Source: Dicyema japonicum | Taxonomy: Eukaryota > Dicyemida > Rhombozoa > Dicyemidae | Direction of reading: 5' to 3' | Assembly (NCBI GenBank): GCA_011109175.1 | Contig: RDEW01000004.1 | Coordinates: forward strand, 192,224-256,223 | DNA length: 64,000 nucleotides | Part shown: positions 10,643 to 22,564 of the stretch, piece after piece | Position numbering within the stretch: position 1 is the stretch's first letter | Layout: each line of letters begins with the position of its first letter | Notes under the pieces: generated by a model | What the model saw: the letters and a program-made list of their open reading frames with translations, nothing else | The model's database searches: none | Told to the model about the DNA's origin: nothing | Position numbers and translations under genes: made by a program

Positions 10643-12400
10643 GTGGAAAATCAAAAAGATGAACAGAAAACATTCACGGGAAATTATTACATCCCTATTA
10701 AAAGATGTGGAATGCTAAAAGACAATTCAAGGATGTATGCGGCTTTGCGGCTGCTGCGGACAAAGAAAGGACAAAACATCCTTCACATCAAAGACAAAGA
10801 TGGAAAATTCGTGGGTAACCCGAAAGAAAAAGCAGAATTGATTGCACGACACTTCGAAACACTGTTGAATAAAGAAAATAATGACTTTCCCCCTTTCCAA
10901 GGAAAGCAAAGGCGCTAAAAATCCCAATCACAGTGGAAGAGGTGGAATTAGCGATAAATAAACTGAAGAACAACAAGAGTGCTGGGCCGGACAACATAAG
11001 CCCTGAGCTCCTAAAATATGGGCCAAAAAAACTTAGCGACACAATTGCAAAAACCCTAAATGCCGTCTTTGAAACTAATACCGATCTAGGACTTGGAAAT
11101 GGATTATTAATACCCATACAAAAACCGAACAAATCAAAAGGACCAGTAGAAAATCTCCGCCCGATAATACTTCTGAATTCGATACGCAAGGTGCTGGCAA
11201 ACATTGCACTAAGCCGGATAAAGGGTATGGCGAATCTATACCTACCAGCAAGTCAAAGTGGGTTCCGAGAAGGGAGGTCTACGGCAGACATTGTATGGAG
11301 CCACAGATGGCGCTGCGCAACGCACCAAAGATTCAAGAGCGCAACAACCGTGTTGGGAATAGATCTCTCCAGAGCTTTCGACTCAATAAACAGACAGAAA
11401 CTGATGAATGTGCTTGAGCAAATATTGGATGAATCGTCGGTTAGGATAATCAGACTACTACTTGCGAACACAAGACTATCTGTGAGGACAGAAGGAGCAA
11501 CTTCCCGCAGTTTCAAAACAACGATTGGGACACCCCAGGGTGATTCCCTCTCCCCTTTACTATTCACCATATACCTTGAATCTGCACTCCGCGACCTCCG
11601 TAAATGCTATATAGGAGACATAGAAGAGACATCTTATGCGGATGATGTGGATTTTGTATCACGGGATGTGACCGCACTCCAACACCTGCTAGAAAATGCA
11701 CCTGCGGAGCTTGAGAAATGGTTTCTCAGCGTAAATGTTAACAAAACTGAAATTACGGAAATCAAAAGAGAAGACGATATTACTCAAGAAAGATGGAGAC
11801 GTACTAATAAGCTCGGCTCTCTACTAGGAGACGCTGAAGATGTACTGGAGGAAAACACTGGCAAATGCGGCAATGGCTAAACTGAAGAAAGGATGGCTAA
11901 GGGCCAAAGGACTTGGAATTGACATCAGATGCAGGCTTTACAACGCGTTTGTGAAACCGATCCTACTGTATAACGCTGGGACATGGGGAAGTTCCTTCAA
12001 CGAACTATTGAAACTGGATTCGTTCCATAGAAGGCAACTAAGAAGCTTACTCGGAATGGAGTGGCCACGTAGAATATCAACCACTGGTATCTACAACAAA
12101 GTGTATGTGTTCTTACATCAGCAAGGATGTGATAGATGCCCGGTGGAGGCTATTTGGGCATGTACTAAGAATGAACCCGGACGCACCGCTAACAAAGCGA
12201 TGGAAGATTACTTTGACAGATGCGAAAAACCTTCCGCGGACGACCTAGATCGACACTTCCGACAGCCCTAAACAAAGACTTAAATCGTGTGAGAAAAAAT
12301 TTAAAGACGGAGACGACCTGGACGAATTGAGATCACTCGCATTCGACAGAGGAAGATGGAAAAGACTAACTATAAATATTGTTTCTTTGAGTGTTGCACA
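10643..12400 (+). pseudogene. LINE A reverse transcriptase and C-terminal region
   Basis: RT motifs in order: NKLKNNKSAGPDNISPELL, then LRPIILLNSIRKVLA, GIDLSRAFDSINR (first catalytic Asp), GTPQGDSLSPLLFTIY, and SYADDVDF at about 11632-11655 (catalytic Asp pair), then a thumb/C-terminal part with WPRRISTTGIYNK. Frame changes at about 10890, 11845, 12095 and after. Compared with copy 2, several are length differences of homopolymers (AAA/AA at 12099, CC/CCC near 12186 and 12228, GG/GGG near 12306). The catalytic residues are all present. Confidence 0.8.
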
Positions 12401-12549
12401 TGCGGGGCTATAATCATTATGGCTTTCGTGAAAGTGCTTTAATAATAAATATTTGCTGAATCTTCTAAAGGATTTTCATTAAATATTTCATGCTATGATT
12501 AAAAATTCGATTAAAACAAGCGAATTCGGGAGGTTTAACTGTATTTTAG

Positions 12550-13030
12550 TACACGAAAAGTTGAAGAATTGGATTACTTAATTGAAGTTGGAACTATCTC
12601 CCAGACAAGTAGATATGGAAAAGTTACACAAATACGAGCTCCTCGAAGGAAACTCTTTATCCTGTATGACTTATCCCTTGGTTATGATGTGGGAAGGAAT
12701 TGTCTCAAAATGCTTCAAGAATATTGTGGATAAATTATCCACACAAGAAATAGTGAATCAAGTCAAACGTACTTAAAGAAGCCCTCAAGAGTATGAGTAT
12801 CGAATATGTGACTAAGATGCGATAGGATGAATTCTACTTCTTCACATATTTAAACTGGCATGCATTTGTTATGAAGGCACTACACGTGGATAGAAGGATG
12901 ACTGAATTGTTTGAGAATAGAGGGAACAAAGATCAGTTTTTTATTGTCGCATAGCACGAGAACCCGGGCCAATATTTGTGTTGTGCTGATAAGTCAAACT
13001 TATCTCTACAAATCGTTACCGGAGCCATAA
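12550..13030. other. No clear gene
   Basis: The plus frame 12582-12776 (64 residues, with DMEKLHKYELLEGNSLSC) looks protein-like but has no partner exon or domain I can name. The rest is unremarkable. Confidence 0.3.
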
Positions 13031-13440
13031 TAAACCTTCCCTAACCCATTCTCTATTTTTCTATTAACGAGAGTATCTTGTCTTTCTCCGTGGTTAGGTA
13101 CCACGCCTCACAACCATATAGCAAGCTGGACAGGATTATCCTCAAGAATATAAATAAGCACGTTTTTTTCCGACACATAATTTTCGAATACATAAGAGTG
13201 CCTGTAGCGCTCCTTTTCTTCTTAGTTTAACGTCCTTAAGAAATGAGCCTTCATGGACAATCGTAACTACCAGGCTTGGACATAAGTAAATATTCTCTGT
13301 GGGTTGACTTGTATGTCCATTTTTATGATATTATTCGCATAAATAAGTAGCTTTGAGTTCCTTTCCGGTTGTATTGGAAAATCCGACATAAAGATATTGA
13401 AAAGGATCGGACTCAAAACAGAGCCCTTTGGTACGTATTT
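13030..13440 (-). mobile_element. LINE B-type reverse transcriptase fragment, YANN active site
   Basis: Minus-strand translation gives VPKGSVLSPILFNIFMSD (RT motif 4) followed 17 residues later by LLIYANNIIK, where functional enzymes have YADD. Both catalytic aspartates are asparagines (GAT to AAT), so the domain is dead. Downstream traces of the thumb region run to about 13040. The motif style (QGSVLSPLLFNI) is that of jockey/I-type LINEs and differs from LINE A. Confidence 0.65.
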
Positions 13441-14840
13441 GTAAATGAGATTCCTTCTAAGATGAAGGGATAACTCTCACTGCTGAGACGGCAAGAGAGC
13501 AGGTGAAGCTCTTTGCAGTCCACAACGGGTCCACAGCGGCACGGATCAGGGTGGCACATGTCGAATCCGAGACAAATAGATATGTCAATTCATAGGGCAT
13601 CCTGTTCCAGAAGCGAAGTTGATGTGGTCTTTTTGAATTTATGATTAATTTTGACAAAAAGTGATTAACGTGGCTACTGGTTTGATGTGTGAATTGCCTT
13701 AATAAAATTCAAATGTAAGTTACGGGTGTTCTCAGTTTGTTACCCCCCAAGTGTCATCTTTTGCCAACATAATATTGGTGAGGTTACTACTGAAAAGGAG
13801 ATTTTGTATGGTGATGTCGCTGCTGCTCTTCGTGTTCTTAAGAAAACTGACAACAAATGGACAACTAAGCCCACATTCATATTTAAGGTGATTGGATTAC
13901 AGAGAACAAGACATTATGGATTGCTTCAAGTAGACTTCCAATGATAGAGGGTATTAGACGGACATCCATATTTAATCCAGGCCTCATTGGTGCACGGGGA
14001 AAATTATTAATCTACAAAAATATTTAATAGCTAGAGGCAATTAGGGAATTCCCTTTGGCAAGAAATGGTATTCAAATAAATAGCCAGGTGGTTAATTAGT
14101 CACAAGTTGTGATGGTGGCGTATCTCTCTTTCATAATTTCGTGCGAACTGCCCTCTTGAGAAGAACATCAAGTACCTCTTAAAAATTTCGATTCCGGCAA
14201 TCCCAAAGGTTTGTAGTATCATACTCTCCTGAAAGGATCGGATGTTATTTTTCACAAGAGAAAAATCATCACAATCAGAGTCGCGAGAAAGGCCGAGAGT
14301 AAAAGGAAGCAACTATACAGCCTCATCCATCTAGAAAGTTAGTGGAGAAATGGTTTCATTTGTACGAGACAGTTTTCGGGATCTTTACTAAGATAGTTGA
14401 GAATAATAACGTTATGAAAATTAACTCTGTCCAAAGGTGTGAGTGTGCTAGTTTTCATTTATCTAAGTTATTCCATTGTCGAGACCAGGGGTTCTCAAAC
14501 TTTTTCATCCATCACACTTATTAGCAAAATTTACAAAAATTTTGTTGGTTGCAGCATAAGCCCATAACGGGTATTCATGTAGCCACGATGTTCCACGTGT
14601 TCATATGTTCTTTTTTCTTCACCGATATGAGTCTAGCCTGGATGACAGTGTCATAAATGGCAGACAAAAATCTGATACTTATCGACTGGACCTCGCTGTT
14701 GTACACTCCGACTGAAAGTACCACTGATCTACGATGTTTCCTGGCCTAACGAACGACACCATAATCAGTGATCCCTCAACTCACATGGAACTAAAAAAAT
14801 AAATTAAGACCATTCCTTGGACTCCTTCAGCGATTAGTCA
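13441..14840. other. No supported gene; hAT-like terminal motif at 14485
   Basis: Frames at 13457-13657, 13726-13944 and 14100-14312 have no recognisable family. At 14485 the sequence CAGGGGTTCTCAAACTTTTT resembles hAT transposon ends; no matching inverted end was found nearby. Confidence 0.3.
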
Positions 14841-14844
14841 GGAA

Positions 14845-14910
14845 AACACGGCCAGTAGGTGATCCCGTCCACTCCAAACAACCACCTCATCTTCGCTCGA
14901 TTTTCTTCAC
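14845..14910 (-). mobile_element. LINE B 3'-end fragment
   Basis: Minus-strand translation gives EENRAKMRWLFGVDGIT, matching the C-terminal signature of LINE family B (compare SREEHRAKMRSLLERAGIT near 2600). Very short and flanked by unrecognised sequence. Confidence 0.4.
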
Positions 14911-14954
14911 AGGATCCAACAAAAATAGTTTCAACAATAAATTTATTAATAAAT

Positions 14955-15233
14955 TCAGTCACTACAAATTCCTAGTAAAACAGAGTCAGCCTCATTAGCA
15001 GAAACCCAATGCTTGGCACCAAAATTTGCAACTTTTTCATGACTCGTCAGCAACAAATACACGCGGGTGTTTTTTTCCAGTAGACTTGACATCCCCTTTT
15101 TATATTTTACAATAGCATTAAATTTCCCCCATAATCCGCGTGGACGTGAGTACTCGTTACTGCCACTATCCTTCCAATAACAATTTTTCCCTCTGGATCT
15201 CCAAGTCGAATAAATGGGGACCTTTAATCTCAT
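14955..15233 (-). CDS. hypothetical protein, 92 residues
   Basis: An open frame with charged and hydrophobic stretches (KVANFGAKHWVSANEADS near its C-terminus). No domain recognised. There is no second copy in the window, so it could be an exon of an unplaced gene or chance. Confidence 0.25.
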   Translation of the reverse strand: MRLKVPIYSTWRSRGKNCYWKDSGSNEYSRPRGLWGKFNAIVKYKKGMSSLLEKNTRVYLLLTSHEKVANFGAKHWVSANEADSVLLGICSD

Positions 15234-15589
15234 ATTTTTTATCCATACTTTTTTAAATGATCAATAAAGGACTCATCAAGTTCTTCTGATTTAAAATCTG
15301 CTTTAAAATATAAAATCTACTTTCAGTAGAATATTTTAATGCATTGAAACGATCATAAAATCTCGTCTTACTTCTCAAGCCATTTAAAATTGAAGGGATC
15401 AACCTCATCACAATAAGTTTCAAATAATAATTTTTAATAAAAATATTATACAATTCGTTTATTTTAAAGTTAATTTATATTTCACTTTAAATTACCTGGG
15501 ATAATTATAGGGATTATTGTTGTACATTTATCCCCGTCGACTCACTTTCTTTGGGTCTAAACAAACAAAAGGAGAATTATTTCTACCCT

Positions 15590-15900
15590 GGGTGATCAAA
15601 TTCTGATTCCACGAACCATCCCAAAGATTGATTGAGCCCTACCACGTGAAATTCGTGTCCATAAATTGTGGTCACCACATGGATTTACATTCGTATACTT
15701 ACAGGATTCGACAATCGTACTCTCCACTATGCCCATCATGCTTTCATGACGACCAGAAGATGGGTCACCTTTTCTTTCGTATAGGTTCACCTCCGAGTTT
15801 TGCATAGAACCAAATATACCTGTTGGATCTCTGGGAGCATTCATTCTTTGCCGTTAAGTTCTGTACTTTCACGGAAAGTGCTGTGTGTTTCTTCTAAACC
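15590..15900 (+). mobile_element. LINE 3'-region fragment (jockey-like)
   Basis: Nucleotide blocks GTGGTCACCACATGGATTTA and TACTCTCCACTATGCCCATC match the C-terminal zinc-binding region of the larger fragment at 37150-37250 and the one at 25030-25130. It is degraded; the long minus frame over it is only a shadow. Confidence 0.5.
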
Positions 15901-16820
15901 TACTCTGATACAACTCTCACCTCCGAATACTTTACATGGAATTTCCTTACTTATTACAATTTTTGATAAACTAGGCACAAAAGTCACAACTAATTTATCC
16001 AAGGAGGGTACCCAATGAGGCATTGCATGGAGAGAAAAACCAGGTCGCCCTCCCACCAACCGTTAACACAGATCATGTATTTCAAACGCTTTCTTTATAA
16101 AAGCTCAGGATTCTTGGATATATCTGAGAAGAAAACATCATTAGCATATATAAGTAACTGTGCATTGTAAAATCTAGACCAGTGGTCGGTAGGCTTTTTG
16201 CCAAAATTTTATTTTTTATGAGACGCGGGCTAAACGAGAAAAATTATTAAATTTTCACAGAAGTGAATTTATTTTTTAATAAAGTATTTAATGTCCAGAA
16301 CAGCGAGACGCCAGAGCTGCGGGGTCAATGCTCAAAATACGAAAAAAATATTTTTCATAAAACATTTTATTGGAAGAAATTATTAATAATAAAAAAATAA
16401 AACTAATATAATATTTTTTGAAAATATCAATTATAAAATATGGTTCTGGTGGAATTAACACAAGAAGCAATTAAAATAATTAAGATATTCAGTGAATCAG
16501 TACAACTAGATAAATCCATTGACCGGAGAGAAAAAACAAATATCATGCGATTTGCTCGAAGTTTCAATGAATCCGCGGCTTACATCACTAAAAATGGTCG
16601 AGAGTTGGGATTCTTTTGTATTGAGGAAGCTGAATTAAAACTAAAATACATTGAAGTTTTATATTTGTTGATTTAAATTAGGCTCAACATAATTTAAATC
16701 ACTTTGGACGTGATAAATTATATAGTTTATTGTCACTTACCATTTATGGTGCATGACGTAGTGAAGTGGCTACTGTGGTATCTAAATGTGTTTATTATAA
16801 ATTGTTAATTCTAACAATTC
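15901..16820. other. No recognised gene; ORF at 16440-16676
   Basis: A 78-residue plus frame at 16440-16676 (EAIKIIKIFSESVQLDKSID) lies just upstream of the integrase-type element and may belong to it, but it has no visible similarity to the start of the better copy at 62314. The rest is AT-rich. Confidence 0.3.
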
Positions 16821-16839
16821 TAGTCTAATGCTTGCGACT

Positions 16840-17750
16840 AAACCAGTAATTACGCCTATTATTGCTTATGAGAGACCGATACATTGTAGATCTTGTCGAT
16901 TTAAGGCGATATTCCACACAAAATGAAAATTATTCCTGGGTAATTATTTTGCAGTATAATTAACTGATTCTTGTTTTAATTGATTCTTTTTTAAAATTAG
17001 GTGTGGTAGAAAGTGCTGTTAGCAAATCTGCAAATGTGATTTGCCGAATCCTGAATGGAATTTTTTGCATAATTGGATCTCCAATTATTCTCCATACAAA
17101 TAATGGAAAGGAATTCAAAAATTCCCATATAGAACAACTTTGCGAAAAATACAATATTTCCCACGTTTCGGGAGGACCACGTGCTCAATGGATCACGGAC
17201 AAGTCGAACGGTATTTTTTGTTTAATGTCAATAGATTTAATCAATAATCAGATGGATCTCATCGGCGAGTGCATCGAGAAGCATCTTTGGATGATATATC
17301 AATTTGATAAAAGACACTGTTCGCGATTATAACCATGCTGTCCACGATACAACAAAACAAAAACCATTTGAAATTTTTTTCAGTGTGAATCTTTCTAAAA
17401 ATCTGAAAAAAAGGGAATTAGAAGCGCTACTAGATTTTGACGGCCGTGTGCAGCATATCGAGTCCGCACATAGATTTTTCTTGTCCTCCGAATTTTTTCA
17501 ATTAACGACAAGCGGTCCTCTTCAGCAGGGAATGTTTCCTCACATGTATGGCAAGTAGAGTAAGTGGAAATGGTAATTCATGGTGGCGGAAGACACAGTT
17601 CAGACAGGCCATAACGAAAGCACACAGGCAAAAGACTTGGACAACTCCAAATACCATGAAGAAGTCAAAAAATTTCATTTGGCTCGGGATTTGTATCTTG
17701 TCAAGAATCAGAGATCGGACAGAGTTTACCATCCATAAAAAATGATGTAA
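16840..17750 (+). pseudogene. Ginger/GIN-like integrase element, degraded copy
   Basis: Retroviral-type integrase core related to the copy at 62314-63450. IVDLVDLRRYSTQNENYSW parallels QIDLIDLKRFSEYNDGYSW of that copy. Then IILHTNNGKEFKNSHIEQLC aligns with LRSDNGSEFKNSHVTAIC. The second catalytic Asp is Asn here (TNNG) and the Glu-containing motif after GGPRAQW is lost, so it is inactive. Further C-terminal sequence (NHAVHDTTKQKPFEIFF) matches the family's segment after the core. The exon/intron layout could not be resolved. Confidence 0.6.
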
Positions 17751-17829
17751 TACGCATAACTTCTCAATGATTGAGATTCACCATTAAACACTGAGAGACA
17801 AATGTTCTGAAATGTTAACTATCCACCTG

Positions 17830-17935
17830 GATGGAGCTAAGACCTGAATCCTAGTTGCATCAGATGTTTCATTTGTTCAGAACTAAGAACTTCCAATTCC
17901 TCTGGAATCCGTCACTTTGTCATAGAATTAAGATA
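17830..17935 (+). repeat. dispersed repeat, also at 44.6 and 45.6 kb
   Basis: The block CATCAGATGTTTCATTTGTT followed by the CAGAACTAAGAACTTCCAAT type sequence and TCTGGAATCC parallels 45575-45660 (CATCCGACACTTCATTTGTA, CAGAACTTCCGGTTTCCAAT) and 44580-44630. Three diverged copies; class unknown. Confidence 0.45.
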
Positions 17936-18039
17936 TTCTGTGCAATAGATGTACGTCACCACCCTTCAGACTAATTAACCACTTGGCTAGCTTTCTGAAA
18001 AAAACAACAATTAAAAAAATTCCAAAGACCACGGTAGTA

Positions 18040-18150
18040 CCGAAATAACTACTCAAATGATCCGGAATGTTGCAGCAAAGATCCCATTAGATACTCCTCC
18101 CTAGAGCTCACACGGGCACCTATCAAGCGTAGAACTGGATCCTCATGAAT
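18040..18150 (-). mobile_element. LINE B 3'-end fragment
   Basis: Minus-strand translation contains RVSSREEYLMGSLLQHSGS, aligned with SREEHRAKMRSLLERAGIT at 2.6 kb. Short, 5'-truncated relic. The downstream flank to 18290 is AT-rich. Confidence 0.45.
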
Positions 18151-18292
18151 TATTTATTTTATTATTTCTTTAAAAAAATTTTTTTTAACAATTAAACAAA
18201 TGTCAGTTGAGGAAGCCTGCTGCGGATTATTTAAAATATAATTATTTTTTTGAAATTATTTGAAAAATAACATTATTAATTAATTGTTAATT

Positions 18293-20268
18293 TTACCTCT
18301 TGCCAGTAGAGGCTATGACCTGTCTATATCTGTTAATGAGTTCCATTTTGTCCTCCAGCATCTTTTTATCACTCTAATTAATAAATAGGACTGTCAGACT
18401 AATTTCTTGTCCTTCAGTTTGTTCGACTTCTCAATCAACATCACTTTTCGTTCCTCCCTCATCAACGCAAGTCTTTCTTTCAGCTAAACGTGTTCACCCG
18501 AATAACCTCCACTACGGACATTTCTGACAAAAGTCCATGATTTCCCGTTTCCGTGAAGTCGTGAAAAGTCGAATTCATCTTCACACACAGCAAGGATTCC
18601 TGTAACTTAATTTCGGCTATTAGTTTCTGTTTTCATCCATTTCCTCCTCCATCTGAATAAGTTCCCCAAAAACCTCTCTTTCATGCTCTTTTCTTTGTTT
18701 TTCGAGTTCCAGTTGGTCGTTTAATTCTATTTAACCATAAATTACTACTCTGCTGCCTATTCCTTGATTTGATCTCTTCTTTGGACTCCTTCACGTGCTC
18801 CTTTATCTTCTCGAACTCTTTCTTTAAATCACTAATTTTAAAATGTCCCGAATACTTGGTTTTCTTTAGTTTGTCCATCAAATTTGCGTTTATTTTGTCC
18901 AGTATTTGTTTTGTCTGGAATTTAGGTGTTTGTTATACCTCTTCCTTAACCTGGGCCCCGATCTCTTCCTTATTCACTTTCCGGTTCTCAACTGACTTGG
19001 TCGCTTTGTACCGTCCTTCAATCACTGATTCATGCAGTCTATTCCTCTTCTCCTCCTCTTCTTCTTTCATTTTCGACGTCTCCACCTTGAGGTACTGATC
19101 ATATTCATATGAATCTCCATTTCCTTCCGCCAAGTCGGTAATTCTGCGGAATTATTAAGTGGTTACTTTTTGATCTCCGAATCGCGGATTTTTTCGTAAA
19201 ACTGAGCTTCCCTTAAAACTGACGCCTTTGTAGGCTTAATTTCAGTCGGTTTGGTTGATATTAGCTTCCCTGGCTTACTTCGTTTGACTTCTTCGACTTC
19301 CACTGATTTTTTGGTTTGGATCGACACCCTCGAAATGTTCAGGGATAACTTAGGCTTTCGACGTCTTCTCTGAGATATATTTGCAGGACTTCTTACCCGA
19401 TAGGATGCGATTTGGGAATCTGACTTTCGCGGTTCTGAAATGTTATTTTCTTCGACAATTTCCTTCGATTTGACTTCCGTTGGCTCCAATTTTTCGCTTT
19501 TTTGCTGAATTGGATCTACACCATCTTGTGGTCTCCACGTGGGCTGAGTTAACTGAGTATTATTGTGAAAAATCAACCAAATCAGGGATCAAAATAGAAG
19601 GTGGTTTTGGTTTCGTGAGGTTAAAAGGAACTTGCCGTATAACCCGTTTATCCTTGACATCCTGCACGTGGACTTTGGACCCTATCAGAGAGGAGTTCAA
19701 TGCGGCAAACTTGGAGCTATTCAGGGATTTTAATAAACTTTACTGGTTGATGTGACTGGTTATGTTAGTTCTTATAAACTCGGCGTCATACAAACAGTTC
19801 CACTCGTCCACGTGGTAATTGAAACTGTCCTCTGAGAGAAAATAGTTTAAAAACTGAAATAACTAAAAATGGGGACTCTGTTCATTTTTAGAGGAGGTTG
19901 AGAACGAAGGATATTTTTGACTTCCGCCCAGTCGTAAACCCCAACCCCAACGATCACCAAATACGACAGGACTGCTTATTTAGGTTAGTTTACCGATGTA
20001 GTAATAATACTCGGTTTTCCTGATCGTGTTCTTGTTGGAGTACCCTTCCACGAAGTTGTGAAGTATTTTCTTGAAATTTTGACATCCGTAGAATATTCCG
20101 GCTATTTTAGAACAGATCGTTGGGTCTTTGACCTAAATTTGAATTTTATCCCCCTACTTTAAATTTTTTGAAGTAATTTTCTATAAACGCTCCTTCGCTG
20201 ATGCTTCCATCATACAATTCCAGGCTTCTAGAGCACAACTCCAAGTAAATATCAATTTTAGATTTCAT
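18293..20268 (-). CDS. CFAP99: CFAP99-like cilia and flagella associated protein
   Basis: Predicted axonemal protein. From the ATG at 20268 the N-terminal part is helical (SKIDIYLELCSRSLELYDGS). A 24-nt intron follows, then a segment with YYYIVLSYLVIVGVGVYDW created by splicing a 22-nt intron. The middle part is lysine- and proline-rich, with KPTKASVLREAQFYEKIRD, resembling the family's PTAxxILRE block. The C-terminal third is coiled coil (KEEEEEKRNRL, EFEKIKEHVKESKEE). Near the end, splicing a 23-nt intron joins TGNHGLLSEMSVVE to LKERLALMREER, the most diagnostic CFAP99 block. The protein ends INRYRQVIASTGKR. Several exon joins were not individually resolved, so the total length is uncertain. 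The family call rests on remembered motifs. Confidence 0.65.
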
Positions 20269-20402
20269 CCCTCGTCATGGAAACAAATTATAATATTTTA
20301 ATTGGAAAATTAATATTTTTATCTTCAAATAATTGTTCAATTTAAATTAAATAAAAAAGGACATTATTCTTGGAAATTATTTTAAAGTTTAATTTTCTAG
20401 AT

Positions 20403-20725
20403 TCTTGGTAGCCGCGTGGCGCCATGTGGTGTAGCGTGGTTAATTGGTTGAAGTTTTCTGCTTTCTTGTCTGTTCTTCCTGTCTCTTCCTATTAGAGTGG
20501 CGTCATGTGATCCACCTGTCTAGGTGACGCCCAGTGCCAGGCCAGCACGAAAAAGGATCATTTTCTCTCCCCCACTCCACTGGAGGGGTTTCCACAACTG
20601 CATGTAATGGACGTCTTACCTTTTATGCTGATTCTGGATGGACTCTGTAGAAGTGGAAATTGGATACACTTAATTAGTTGTTTACTTTAACTTCTTTCTC
20701 GGTGTATCCGGGGTTAATAAATAAA
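20403..20725 (+). repeat. dispersed repeat family 4, long copy
   Basis: About 320 bp. Its head GTGGTGTAGCGTGGTTAATT recurs inverted at 55310-55365. Its middle (GTGATCCACCTGT..AGGTGA) recurs at 42925. Its end, TTAATTAGTTGTTTACTTTA to GGGGTTAATAAATAAA, recurs at 34340-34405 and in diverged form at 43100-43150. Head variation, a common tail and an A-rich end suggest a SINE. Confidence 0.55.
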
Positions 20726-20729
20726 TTTC

Positions 20730-21240
20730 TAAATCTTGTGACGTACTCTTTCAAAGTACAAGCAATTATAAGACCCCTTCGTAGAAGTAGGGAAGAGAGG
20801 GATCTTTTTGGATGCCTACGAATCGTCTCATGAGTCAGATGAAGAAAATGACGCCTCTATGGATTGAAGATAGCAAAAACACTTAAGAAATATTTCGAAT
20901 CTTTGATTTACACGAGTATTAATGTCTTCAGCTATAGATAAACCAGAACTCTTCACTACCACTCCCTCACCTGTCTCGTATAAGTAAGTAAATTTCTTAT
21001 GATTCATTATTACATGGAACATCACAAATAGGTAGAATATCGGTCTCTTCAATCGGTGTAATGATGGGTAAAACATGACACAGTCGATAGGCGTGAATCA
21101 ACTGTAAAAGTTGGCGGGAACTAAATGTGACTTATGGAATGATGAAATTGCCAAGAATGGCTATCCAGGTACAATTGAATCAGTACTGAGATATAATTCC
21201 TCTGCAGACACTTCCGGTAGACCACAGGTTTGTTAGCGGA
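20730..21240. other. No recognised gene
   Basis: The 82-residue minus frame at 20828-21076 contains DINTRVNQRFEIFLKCF and could be coding, but I find no family or splice partners. Confidence 0.3.
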
Positions 21241-21265
21241 TCATGCAAGGAATCATGCTCTGACC

Positions 21266-21857
21266 ATGGAATCCAAAGGTTGTATATTATGTGGCATTAT
21301 AGGACCCATGCTGAATGATGTGATGGCGGAGTGTCATAAGTGCCAGGCAATGAGGTTCCGTAATATACAGAAATTCCAATAAAGCATGGATGGACTCAAC
21401 AATTTTAACACTTTTTGCGTGAATGGAAAATTATCAAAAGACAAACAAAAATTTATTATCAATGCCCTTCCACAAATTCTGTGCAGAATTAAAGCAGATT
21501 AAAGTCATTTTTGACTGATCATTTTTACATCCAATGGACTAAGTAGTGATTAAGGTATTCAAGTCTCATTTCAACATGATGAGGTCTGTCAATATTACTC
21601 AAAAATTGAGGCCGAAAAGAATGCTTATGTTGCAGAAAAAATCAATTCAAAAGATGTCGTATCATTCAGTGAAATAATCGAGGACTCCGTTTATAAACTG
21701 TTTCAAAGTGGAGTAGTAATAATAATTGTGAAGAAACAAGAGTAGAGTCTTTGTGAACTCAAAAATCAAATATTGAAGGTCAAATTTCAGGAGATATGTC
21801 TAAGAGTCGGGATAGAAAATAATGAATTACTTCAAAATCAAGAGGTTAATTAATAAC
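21266..21857 (+). CDS. unrecognised protein with paired CxxC motif
   Basis: A frame from the ATG at about 21266 reads GCILCGIIGPMLNDVMAECH then KC, giving C-x2-C..C-x2-C spacing typical of a small zinc ribbon. After a stop, other protein-like frames continue: MDGLNNFNTFCVNGKLSKDK, then YSKIEAEKNAYVAEKINSKD and SFSEIIEDSVYKLF. A candidate 33-nt intron joins SVYKLFQSG to SLCELKNQILKVKFQEICLR. The N-terminal joins could not be resolved. Meiotic OB-fold proteins have a similar ribbon, but the rest does not convince me. Confidence 0.35.
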
Positions 21858-22379
21858 ATACAATATATGGAATATAATAATAATTGTCAGCCCTTCCGCA
21901 GACCTCTAACAATGTTTCCATTACTCATTTCAGCTTAGGCAGAACTCAATTTATTTTTATTATAAACCAATTTTATTTAACGCAAAAACTAACAGTTAAC
22001 AACTGCTGACTGCTCTCTTGAGAACGGATTTCCCTTGACGATTTACAAGGAAATGCGCTCAATGAGCCAATTCCTTTCTCTCCTTCCATTAGCAGGACCA
22101 GCGAGCCGATTCTGTTAGCAGAATCAGTCACCTATTTTTTATGATTCCTGACGTTTCCACGACAACTGGTTCAAAAATGAACTGTCCATCGAGACATGCG
22201 TATTTCTTTAACTTTAGGGTCTCAGCTTTCTCCGAAGCAGAGCCTGAGCTAGTTATTGTCGTTGCAAGGTTGGAGGGAGAGAGGCCATCTACACAGGTGG
22301 CGTCCCAGGAAAGGTATTTACCACTTTTCCCTTTATTTAAGAAGAACAGTTATGCTAAATAATCCATGGCAATCCAAGA

Positions 22380-22560
22380 CATCGAGTTTTCTTAACTTCT
22401 TGTTCCGTTTTTTTTGCTTGTGTGAATCCCAGAGACAATCAGGTTCATCAGTGATGAATCATTGATGAAGGCGTCACTCGTGAATCCCAGAAGTATATGC
22501 ATGGAACATTCTACCGAAATGGACAGCATAACCTGTAACTATATGGATTTGGTCCGGCAC
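22380..22560 (-). repeat. SINE 1/2-related repeat
   Basis: Shares with SINE 1 the order: pyrimidine-rich block after CTTGTGTG, the AGACAATCAGGTTC.. block, GATGAAGGCGTCACTCGT, then ATGCATGGAACATTCTACC. Orientation is inferred from SINE 1. The tRNA-like head is decayed. The spacer 22560-23200 holds no recognised gene. Confidence 0.55.
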
Positions 22561-22564
22561 TAAT

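Larger units (their letters stand above)
9400..12446 (+). mobile_element. LINE family A, near full-length RTE-like retrotransposon
   Basis: A 3.05-kb non-LTR retrotransposon: short 5' leader beginning GAGGTGGTGACG (the same start is seen in the fragment at 31195), apurinic-type endonuclease, reverse transcriptase, short C-terminal region and a 3' tail with hairpin 12407-12423 ending in TAATAATAAA. A second, 5'-truncated copy at 57010-58437 is almost identical over 1.4 kb, and a diverged third copy starts at 63850 (-). The APE endonuclease, the LxNxKSAGPDNISPELL-type RT motif and the WRLFGHVLRMN motif point to the RTE group; a finer placement needs a tree. The near identity of copies suggests recent movement. 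Confidence 0.85.

Noticed and set aside
11253-11570. 105-residue minus-strand frame repeated exactly at 57264-57581
   Set aside because: Duplicated only because both lie inside LINE A copies; antisense to the reverse transcriptase.
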